Source of the DNA: Candidatus Avelusimicrobium facis
GTDB lineage: Bacteria; Elusimicrobiota; Elusimicrobia; Elusimicrobiales; Elusimicrobiaceae
Direction: 5' to 3'
NCBI GenBank assembly: GCA_900762815.1
Contig: CAAFHX010000018.1
Span: 1-36,756 of the forward strand
DNA length: 36,756 nucleotides
Positions 15,886-21,828 of the stretch are shown piece after piece. Positions within the stretch are counted from its first letter, which is position 1, and each line of letters begins with the position of its first letter. A model generated the notes under the pieces. It searched no databases and had not been told where the DNA came from. It saw nothing but the letters and a program-made list of their open reading frames with translations. Both the position numbers and the translations under genes were made by a program.

Positions 15886-16054
15886 CTAAAATAAGACCGC
15901 ATAGATCCGGAAGAGATATGCGGTCGGAACGGGGAAGAAACTACATATCACCAAGCTGTGATACCGACCTAGGGATAGGTCCTCTTCCTCTACGCTTTGG
16001 GCGTTTTTACCGTCCGCGGGAAAACAGCGCTCGCTCGCTGAATACAACTTGCAT
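15886..16054 (-). ncRNA. Structured leader or small RNA with three-way junction and terminator
   Basis: A transcript from the strong minus-strand promoter would start near 16054. In order it carries a CAGCG/CGCTG hairpin, then helix P1 GAGGAAGA (15990-15983) with TCTTCCCC (15938-15931), enclosing GACCTA-TCCC-TAGGTC (15981-15966) and TATCAC-AGCTTG-GTGATA (15963-15946). It ends with GACCGCATA/TATGCGGTC (15925-15895) plus TTATTTT, a terminator-like hairpin. The terminator loop contains CTCTTCC, able to pair with GGAAGAG in P1, as in a switch. I cannot match it by eye to known riboswitches, 6S RNA or ribozymes. It could be an attenuating leader for the small minus-strand ORFs or a free sRNA. Confidence 0.55.
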
Positions 16055-16057
16055 ATT

Positions 16058-16080
16058 GTTAGTATAGTAAGTTTTGTAAG
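16058..16080 (+). promoter_or_regulatory. Operator-like element, copy 3
   Basis: GTTAGTATAGTAAGTTTTGT and the following AAG resemble copies 1 and 2 (shared GTTAGTA, AGT, and a TTTGTAA segment), less closely. It covers the -10 and part of the spacer of the minus-strand promoter, next to the repressor gene, as expected for an autoregulatory operator. Confidence 0.4.
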
Positions 16081-16090
16081 TATTTGTCAA
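16061..16090 (-). promoter_or_regulatory. Strong minus-strand promoter divergent from the repressor gene
   Basis: Consensus TTGACA (16090-16085) and TATACT (16066-16061) at 18 bp. The plus strand has TTGTCA at 16084-16089, overlapping the minus -35, and a weak TATTTT 19 bp on. The two directions therefore compete for one site between the structured RNA and the repressor. Confidence 0.72.
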
Positions 16091-16136
16091 GTTTTTTTCT
16101 GTTTTCCCTATTTTCTTATTCTTACGAGGAGAAAAT

Positions 16137-16826
16137 ATGAACAAATTTGAAAAACAGCTGGAAAAATGGAATCACGGCGTTTTGCGCGGCGCTCAGGCAA
16201 AGTTAGCAAAAGTGCTGGGCGTGTCCACCGCCACCACCGCCCTGTGGGCCACAGGCAAGCGGCACCCGTCCAAGGGATATGTCGCCCAAATGGCGGTCCT
16301 GTTTGGCTTGGATGTATACGGCGTGCTTAAGCTGTTTGACCCGCGCCCCGTCCTCTATCTTGACCCGCCGGTTTTTCCGCAAGTAACGGCCTTGCGGGAC
16401 AAAGATGATTACCCTTATCTTTCCCCCGTAGCAACCGGGCGCGACTTTACCCAAGGAAACAGCGTTAAACTGCCCTTTTTGCAAACGCCCCCGGCGGAAT
16501 TTGACGATTATGACCCGGCCTGCGTGCTGGAATGGTGGAGCATCCCCCGCCGCTATGCACAAGGAGCCCTTTACCTCGTGCGTGCCAAGGATGCGGGCTT
16601 GGCCGATGCGCAAGATGACGACGATTTGTGCTTTGTAAAACCTTCGCATGCCAAAGCAACAGGGACGGTGCTGTTACTGCTTCAAGCCGACGGCCATTGC
16701 CGCTGCGTTAAGCTGCAGCGCAAGGCGGGCGCGGTGCATTTCATAGACCCAATCAGCCGGCAGCCGGTGCCACTGCATGACGGCAAAATCATCGGGCACA
16801 TCACCCGGCGCATCCGCAGTCTCTAA
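16137..16826 (+). CDS. HTH repressor with LexA/S24-like C-terminal fold lacking the catalytic Ser
   Basis: The 229-residue protein has an N-terminal helix-turn-helix (about 18-55, QAKLAKVLGVSTATTALWATGKRHPSKG) and a C-terminal domain (about 130-225) patterned like LexA/CI: LYLVRAKDAGLADAQDDDDLCFVKPSHAKATGTVLLLL...CVKLQRK. Where cleavable repressors have GDSM, this reads KDAG, placing Ala153 at the nucleophile; Lys192 sits at the usual Lys. It would then dimerise without self-cleavage. SD GAGGAG lies 7 bp before the ATG. Flanking operator-like repeats and a divergent promoter fit autoregulation. It may be a phage-derived or host regulator; no phage genes surround it. The family assignment is from pattern, not search. 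Confidence 0.7.
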   Translation: MNKFEKQLEKWNHGVLRGAQAKLAKVLGVSTATTALWATGKRHPSKGYVAQMAVLFGLDVYGVLKLFDPRPVLYLDPPVFPQVTALRDKDDYPYLSPVATGRDFTQGNSVKLPFLQTPPAEFDDYDPACVLEWWSIPRRYAQGALYLVRAKDAGLADAQDDDDLCFVKPSHAKATGTVLLLLQADGHCRCVKLQRKAGAVHFIDPISRQPVPLHDGKIIGHITRRIRSL

Positions 16827-16850
16827 TCTAAAAAATAAGCCTGCGGCCTC

Positions 16851-16878
16851 TTGTTTTTCAGCGAAAAATCACTATACT
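16851..16878 (+). promoter_or_regulatory. Promoter of the ~390-nt RNA
   Basis: TTGTTT (16851-16856) and TATACT (16873-16878) at 16 bp, directing initiation near 16885. It lies 25 bp after the repressor stop. Confidence 0.55.
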
Positions 16879-16884
16879 AAGAGT

Positions 16885-17272
16885 ATCCCCGCAGAAGTGC
16901 CCGGGGGATGCAGGACAGAAAATGTGCGCTTCAGGCCAGCTTTGCCTGATGATGTAAAGCGGCCGGCGGCGCGTAAACTGGTCGGGCCGTGCCTGCGGTA
17001 TATTGCGAGGAGCAATGAGGCATAAGTACACGGCTTTGAAGCAGAAAAGGAACATTCTTGGCGTACAAAACCCGTCAGCTGTATAGACCGGGTCACACGT
17101 TCCGGGTTCGTCGGTTGTATAGAAGGACTGACCGGAAACTTGGTCCGGCGGTTTTGGCAAGAGTGCTTTACTGCCCTGTGCCCTGAGCGGCCAACCCTGC
17201 GGTACAAGGAAAAACATGCAAAAGCAAGAGTGACGTCCTCCGTACGCTGTCTGTACGGAGGACCTTTCTTTT
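16885..17272 (+). ncRNA. Unassigned structured RNA of about 390 nt
   Basis: The 537-bp gap between the repressor and the yggS-like gene has a promoter at one end and a strong terminator at the other, with no plausible protein. Local stems include GTATCCCC/GGGGATGC (16883-16911), TCAGGC/GCCTGA (16931-16949) and AACCCG/CGGGTT. GTCAGCTGTATAGACCGG (17074-17091) recurs 36 nt later as GTCGGTTGTATAGAAGG (17110-17126). I looked for RNase P (GAGGAAAGTCC is absent), tmRNA (no tRNA-like ends) and SRP RNA (no GGAAGGAAGCAG loop) and found none. A short AUG frame after GAGGAG at about 17015 (23 codons) exists. Function unknown. Confidence 0.55.
17235..17272 (+). terminator. Terminator of the ~390-nt RNA
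   Basis: GTCCTCCGTAC (17235-17245) pairs perfectly with GTACGGAGGAC (17253-17263), loop GCTGTCT, then CTTTCTTTT. The opposite strand lacks a T-run, which fixes the direction as plus. Confidence 0.88.
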
Positions 17273-17319
17273 GCCCTCCCGCTCCCCGCCATGATCAAGC
17301 GTTCCTCCCCGGCAAAAGA

Positions 17320-17348
17320 TTGTGCATTTAAGTAAATTTTGATATAAT
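17320..17348 (+). promoter_or_regulatory. Promoter of the yggS-like gene
   Basis: TTGTGC (17320-17325) and TATAAT (17343-17348) at 17 bp. The start near 17355 lies downstream of the in-frame ATG at 17349, so the ATG at 17364 must be the start; the leader is only about 9 nt. Confidence 0.65.
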
Positions 17349-17363
17349 ATGTCAAGGGTTTTT

Positions 17364-18074
17364 ATGGATTTAACAGACAGATTAATCCAAAATTATCATC
17401 AGATCCGCCGGGGTATTGACCGGTCCTGCGTACGGGCCGGACGTTGTGTCCAAGAAGTGGAACTGATGGCCGTAACCAAATATGCCCCGGACGAAGCTGT
17501 CTTGGCTTTGCTGCAAACCGGACTCATTGGCCACATTGGCGAAAGCCGCGTGCAACAGGCCGTCCGGCGATGGACGCAGCCCGCCTTTGCGTGTTACCCG
17601 GTAAAAAAACATTTTATCGGCCATTTACAAAAAAACAAAGTGGCCCCGGCAGCTAAGCTGTTTGATTTTATTGACTCAATAGATGACATCTGCACCGCGC
17701 GCCTGCTCAATGACCAGGCCAAAGCTTTGGGCAAAGTGATGTTTGCTTTGGTGCAAATCAAATTGACAGACCGCGAGTCCCAGTCCGGCGTTTCCCTGGC
17801 GCAAGCGCCGCAGCTGGTGCGGGATATGCAGAATTTGGAATTTGTCCGTCCATGCGGTTATATGGCCATTGCGCCGCAAACGGATACGCCGTCCTTGCTT
17901 CGCCCGCTCTTTCAGCAGGTGAAACAAGCCTTTGACCGGGATTTCCCAGCCACCTTGCCCCAAAGATATTTGTCTTTGGGCATGAGTGCAGATTTTGAAA
18001 CGGCCGTAGAGGAAGGCTCTACCTTGCCGCGGGTGGGCAGCAAATTGTTCGCCGTACACTTGGAGGAGTTATGA
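17364..18074 (+). CDS. YggS/PLPBP-family pyridoxal-phosphate homeostasis protein
   Basis: The family binds PLP on a TIM-barrel like that of alanine racemase and maintains vitamin B6 and amino-acid balance; no enzymatic reaction is established. The 236 residues show the PLP lysine K39 in ELMAVTKYAPDEAV, then IGESRVQQAV, KKHFIGHLQKNK, VQIKLTDRESQSGV, GYMAIAP and LSLGMSADFETAVEEGSTLPRVGSKLF. The start at 17364 is set by promoter position and an AAGGG 5 bp upstream. Its stop overlaps the next gene by ATGA. Confidence 0.93.
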   Translation: MDLTDRLIQNYHQIRRGIDRSCVRAGRCVQEVELMAVTKYAPDEAVLALLQTGLIGHIGESRVQQAVRRWTQPAFACYPVKKHFIGHLQKNKVAPAAKLFDFIDSIDDICTARLLNDQAKALGKVMFALVQIKLTDRESQSGVSLAQAPQLVRDMQNLEFVRPCGYMAIAPQTDTPSLLRPLFQQVKQAFDRDFPATLPQRYLSLGMSADFETAVEEGSTLPRVGSKLFAVHLEEL

Positions 18075-18337
18075 TTATAAAAGTCCGCGTGATTCCCACT
18101 GCGGGGCGCAACGAAATTATCAGCCGCATCGGCAGCGTGCTGCGCATGAAAATCAAAAACAAAAAAGTGGACGACGGCCCCGCCAACGCCATTATGAAAA
18201 CCTTTTTGGCCGATTTCTTTGCCGTGCGTGAAGACCAAATCATTATCATCAAGGGAGAAAAAGGCAAAGAAAAAACCGTGGAAGTGCGTGATAAAAGTGA
18301 AGAAGAACTCCGCCAAATCATGGACTCTATCCCTTAA
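18071..18337 (+). CDS. DUF167 (YggU family) protein
   Basis: An 88-residue protein with the DUF167 pattern: VRVIPTAGRNEII, KKVDDGPANAIMKTFLADFF and IIIIKGEKGKEKTVEV. Structures of the family are known but its function is not. Pairing with a YggS gene is common in bacteria. Translation is coupled to the upstream gene by ATGA. A terminator follows. Confidence 0.9.
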   Translation: MIIKVRVIPTAGRNEIISRIGSVLRMKIKNKKVDDGPANAIMKTFLADFFAVREDQIIIIKGEKGKEKTVEVRDKSEEELRQIMDSIP

Positions 18338-18354
18338 TCTTTTCCCGCAATGTC

Positions 18355-18382
18355 AAAACCGCGCTCACAGGCGCGGTTTTTT
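18355..18382 (+). terminator. Rho-independent terminator after DUF167
   Basis: AAAACCGCGC pairs with GCGCGGTTTT across a 6-nt loop (TCACAG), followed by TT. Confidence 0.92.
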
Positions 18383-18397
18383 GTGCTTTCCTCGTCC

Positions 18398-18426
18398 TTG
18401 ACGCTGCCCTGTCATAGCGCTATACT
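18398..18426 (+). promoter_or_regulatory. Promoter giving a leaderless metzincin-like mRNA
   Basis: TTGACG (18398-18403) and TATACT (18421-18426) at exactly 17 bp. The ATG at 18433 is 7 bases from the end of the -10, i.e. the expected start site itself. No SD is present. Confidence 0.72.
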
Positions 18427-18432
18427 ATAAAT

Positions 18433-19893
18433 ATGAACCGCTGGAAAAGGCTTCTTGTACTTGTTGTTTTTTACTGCGGGATTCCTGCTTTAGGGGCGGC
18501 GCCGTATTCCTTGACGACCAAAGAGCAGGACCGAACCCCCTATTTGACCCAAACCTTGGTGCAACAAAAGCCCATCTATTACGCTATCAAACAAGGTAGC
18601 CCTCACATGGCCAAGCAAATCACAGAGGCCTTTACCTCTTGGTTTGCCAATGTTACCACTCGACTGGACGATACCAAACGCAAAGAGCTGGCCCCACTAT
18701 TGGATGTGGTCTTTTTTGCCGCGCAAGAACAAAATTATATTCCGTCCAACTCACAGCAGCACCTTTCTTTTTATTTTCGCAACACCGTCAGTGATGTTTG
18801 CGGAAAAACGGCCACCGGGTGCTTTGCTGGCTGGGCTATGGACATTTATGTTTCGCTTTCATCAGACGGGAATCTACTCAACAGGACCCTCACGCACGAG
18901 ATCGGCCATGCCCTGCAAATGAACGATTTATACAAAGGGGAAATCCCACCGGAAAGCGGCTATTATTCCTCCCAAGAGAATCTCTCCATCATGAACCGCA
19001 GCAAGGCCCTAACCTGCGACGACGCCGACGCTATTATCAATGCCTTGTATTTGGCCGCACAAAAAGTGGGGCGGAAATTGCCGGACGTGCATTTTACTTC
19101 GTTTTGCAAAAATGGCGCCGTCTATCATAATGGCCGGATGCTCAATCATCCCCCCGTGTTCTATGACCACGACGGCGTACGCACACTCTATACCTATTGC
19201 CAAGATGGCCGCGTGCACGAAATTTGGCGCATTTCTCCGCGCGACCCCAATCACTTTGTGGAACAAGTGCAAACGCCGCTGGACTGCCCCGCCGCACCGG
19301 GAACTTTGGCCCAAAAATCTTTTGTTCCACCTGATACAGGAGACTACGAAGTGCGCGATTTTCTGACTCAACGCATACTGCGAAGTCGCCAAGGCAGCCC
19401 TGCGGGTAGTAACAGCACCACCTATTTGACGTTTCCTACAGGAGGATTTACGCTGGCGGTGCACCAAGGAGACGCTTTTGCGCCGCGATACGGCTACGCC
19501 GTGAACGAAAAAGGACATGTTTTGTATCTGTTTGCCTTTTTGGCCAGCGGATACAATTTTATTTACGACGGAGATTTTGAAGACGCCCACTCCGGCTACA
19601 CCGCCGCCCTGGTGTATCCGCGCAATAACCCGCAGGTCTTTTTGGCCGCCAACGGTCCCCGGGAATTTAACCGCTTTTGTCAGGGCACCCCGGCGCAATG
19701 CCGCGCACTAAAGAAACAACAAAAAGAGGCCTTGGCCTTTTTTGCCAAGCGTTATGAGCTGCCCTTAAAATCCGTTCAGGACATGCAAAAGGTCCGCTAT
19801 AAAGAAGCCCTGCGCCATGCCGTGCGGTGGGAAATCTTTATTCGTACCCGCTACCCCACCCTAGAAATGCTTTCAGAGCCTTTACCACAATAA
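18433..19893 (+). CDS. Secreted metzincin-like zinc metalloprotease
   Basis: The 486-residue protein has a signal peptide (MNRWKRLLVLVVFYCGIPALG|AAP). THEIGHALQMND (154-165) matches HExxHxxxxxD, with His155, Glu156, His159 and possibly Asp165 as third zinc ligand, as in Asp-type metzincins; the usual Gly at position 8 of the motif is Gln. LSIMNRS (185-190) fits the Met-turn. Residues from about 210 on form a large uncharacterised C-terminal region with repeated aromatic strands (GYAVNEKGHVLYLFAF, GYNFIYDGDFED). It is probably exported to degrade extracellular or periplasmic protein (inference). It stands alone, apparently leaderless, with its own terminator. Confidence 0.78.
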   Translation: MNRWKRLLVLVVFYCGIPALGAAPYSLTTKEQDRTPYLTQTLVQQKPIYYAIKQGSPHMAKQITEAFTSWFANVTTRLDDTKRKELAPLLDVVFFAAQEQNYIPSNSQQHLSFYFRNTVSDVCGKTATGCFAGWAMDIYVSLSSDGNLLNRTLTHEIGHALQMNDLYKGEIPPESGYYSSQENLSIMNRSKALTCDDADAIINALYLAAQKVGRKLPDVHFTSFCKNGAVYHNGRMLNHPPVFYDHDGVRTLYTYCQDGRVHEIWRISPRDPNHFVEQVQTPLDCPAAPGTLAQKSFVPPDTGDYEVRDFLTQRILRSRQGSPAGSNSTTYLTFPTGGFTLAVHQGDAFAPRYGYAVNEKGHVLYLFAFLASGYNFIYDGDFEDAHSGYTAALVYPRNNPQVFLAANGPREFNRFCQGTPAQCRALKKQQKEALAFFAKRYELPLKSVQDMQKVRYKEALRHAVRWEIFIRTRYPTLEMLSEPLPQ

Positions 19894-19899
19894 ATATCC

Positions 19900-19932
19900 A
19901 CCCTGCTTTGTCCTGCAGAGCGGGGCATTTTG
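19900..19932 (+). terminator. Terminator of the metzincin-like gene
   Basis: CCCTGCT pairs with AGCGGGG (one G-U), followed by CATTTTG; moderate strength. It lies 7 bp after the stop. Confidence 0.6.
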
Positions 19933-19938
19933 ACACCC

Positions 19939-19972
19939 AAAAACGGCGGGAGCGAAAAAACGCTCCCGCCGT
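19939..19972 (-). terminator. Terminator of thrS
   Basis: On the minus strand ACGGCGGGAGCG pairs with CGCTCCCGCCGT across a T6 loop and is followed by a T-run. Confidence 0.9.
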
Positions 19973-19992
19973 CTGTTGGAGTTGAGTCCGGT

Positions 19993-21744
19993 TTACTTAA
20001 ATAAGTTGACCAAGCTGCGGCTGTCTGCTTCCTCTTTCATCTTAGCGATGACATCGGACAAGCCCTGCCCGTTTATGTTTTTGCCGTCGCGCAAGCGAAC
20101 CGTCAGGGTCTTTTCCTGCGCTTCCTTGGCGCCGATGACCAACGTATACGGCACGCGTTGCATATGCGCTTCGCGGATTTTTAAGCCCAATTTCTCCGGC
20201 CGGATATCCAGCTGCGGGCGCAAACCCGCCGCACGCATTTGCGCGGCGACTTCTTTTGCATACGGAATTTGGTCGTCGGTCAGTGTAACGATTTTAGCTT
20301 GCACCGGGGCCAGCCAAAGCGGGAACCACCCGGCGTAGTGTTCAATAATTACCCCGATAAAACGCTCAATGCTGCCGAACATGGCGCGGTGCACCATAAT
20401 AGGGCGTTTGCGCCCTTCGGGGGCCACAAATTCCAAGTCAAAGCGTTCGGGCAAGTTAAAGTCAAACTGGATGGTGGACAACTGCCACAAGCGGCCGATG
20501 GCGTCCATGACCTTGATGTCAATTTTAGGCCCGTAGAAAGCCGCTTCCCCGGCGTGGGTGGTGTAGGGGATGTGGTTGGTCTCCAGCACGTGGCGCAGGG
20601 CGTTTTCGGCCCGTTCCCAATCCTCTACCTTACCGGTAAAGTGTTCGGGGTGTTGCGGGTCCCGCGTGGACAATTCCACCGCGTATTTTTCAAAGCCGAA
20701 GGTCTTGAAAATGTGCATGGCAAACTCAAAGCATTGTTTAACCTCGTCTTCCACCTGTTCCGGCGTGCAGAAGATATGCGCATCGTCTTGCGTAAAGCCG
20801 CGCACACGCAGCAACCCGTGCAAAGCGCCGGAGCGTTCGTAGCGGTAGACGGTGCCCAGCTCGGAATAGCGCAAGGGCAAATCGCGGTAGCTGCGCAGGT
20901 TGGACTTGTAAATTTCCACATGGAAAGGGCAGTTCATCGGTTTGATTTGGTATTTATCGCCGTCCACTTCCATGGGGTGGAACATACTGTCGGAGTAAAA
21001 CCCGGCGTGGCCGCTGATTTCAAACAAGTGCAAGCGCGCAATATGCGGGCTGTACACCATATCGTAGCCGCGTTGAATATTTTCCTCTTTAATCCAATCC
21101 TCCAGCACCTTGCGCAACATGCCGCCCTTGGGGTGCATTAAAATCAACCCCGGACCCACGTGGTCGTTGATGCTGAACAAATCCAGCTCCGGCCCCAACT
21201 TGCGGTGGTCGCGTTTGGCGGCCTCTTCCTGCTGCTTGACATAGGCGTTGAGTTCGTCTTTGTCATTAAAGCACAAGCCGTAAATGCGCTGGAGCATGGG
21301 GCGTTTTTCGTCGCCGCGCCAATAGGCCCCGGCAATCGTTACCAATTTAAAATTGTTGATTTTGCCCGTGTGTTCCACGTGCGGGCCGCGGCACAAGTCG
21401 GCATAGTCACCCGTTAAATAGACGGTAATTTCTCCCTCGGGCAGCTCTTCCAACAGTTCCAACTTATAGGTTTCGCCGCGCCGGGTAAAAAACTCCTTGG
21501 CTTCGGCCTTGCTCATGTGTTTGCATTCAAACGGAATGCGGGCCTTGATGAGCTCCTTCATCTTGGTCTCAATGGTTTTCAAATCTTCCGGTGTGAACGC
21601 ATGCGGGCAATCAAAGTCATAATAAAAGCCGTTTTCTACGGCGGGGCCGATACCTAACTTGGTACCGGGGAACAATTGCTGTACGGCGGCGGCCATGACG
21701 TGCGCGCACGAATGCCGTTTGGTTTGCAGTTCTGTATTTTCCAT
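19993..21744 (-). CDS. thrS: Threonyl-tRNA synthetase without TGS domain
   Basis: This class II synthetase charges tRNA-Thr. At 583 residues it is about 60 shorter than the usual 640: the protein begins MENTELQTKRHSCAHVMAAAV, directly at the editing domain, so the N-terminal TGS domain is missing. Editing-site residues are visible in RHSCAHV and GDYADLCRGPHVEHTG. The catalytic core shows the motif 2 region RYERSGALHGLLRVRGFTQDDAHIFC, AFYGPKIDIKVMDAIGR, and motif 3 HRAMFGSIERFIGVIIEH. The C-terminal anticodon-binding domain starts about 475. SD GAAGGA precedes the ATG. infC, a frequent neighbour, is absent. Confidence 0.97.
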   Translation of the reverse strand: MENTELQTKRHSCAHVMAAAVQQLFPGTKLGIGPAVENGFYYDFDCPHAFTPEDLKTIETKMKELIKARIPFECKHMSKAEAKEFFTRRGETYKLELLEELPEGEITVYLTGDYADLCRGPHVEHTGKINNFKLVTIAGAYWRGDEKRPMLQRIYGLCFNDKDELNAYVKQQEEAAKRDHRKLGPELDLFSINDHVGPGLILMHPKGGMLRKVLEDWIKEENIQRGYDMVYSPHIARLHLFEISGHAGFYSDSMFHPMEVDGDKYQIKPMNCPFHVEIYKSNLRSYRDLPLRYSELGTVYRYERSGALHGLLRVRGFTQDDAHIFCTPEQVEDEVKQCFEFAMHIFKTFGFEKYAVELSTRDPQHPEHFTGKVEDWERAENALRHVLETNHIPYTTHAGEAAFYGPKIDIKVMDAIGRLWQLSTIQFDFNLPERFDLEFVAPEGRKRPIMVHRAMFGSIERFIGVIIEHYAGWFPLWLAPVQAKIVTLTDDQIPYAKEVAAQMRAAGLRPQLDIRPEKLGLKIREAHMQRVPYTLVIGAKEAQEKTLTVRLRDGKNINGQGLSDVIAKMKEEADSRSLVNLFK

Positions 21745-21828
21745 AAGTGTCCTTCAGCGGGGTTGCCGCTTAAATTTATATAATAAGTATACCAAATTAG
21801 GGGGGTGCCGCGTTCGGCGGCGCACAAA

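Noticed and set aside
15895..16016. Reading the structured RNA on the plus strand from the extended -10 at 15884-15892
   Set aside because: That start would cut into the first hairpin, its terminator (ACGC/GCGT + T5) is only 4 bp, and the minus strand has a consensus promoter and a better terminator. Not fully excluded.
16885..17272. RNase P RNA, tmRNA or SRP RNA
   Set aside because: The RNase P GAGGAAAGTCC core, tRNA-like termini of tmRNA and the SRP GGAAGGAAGCAG loop are all missing; only an isolated ACAGAAA and GTAAACT-like bit resemble RNase P.
16858..17355. A 165-codon open frame on the minus strand across the RNA region
   Set aside because: Composition is erratic, there is no SD or family motif, and the promoter, terminator and stems all point to a plus-strand RNA.
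20239..21141. A 300-codon open frame opposite thrS
   Set aside because: Antisense shadow of a well-conserved synthetase gene.
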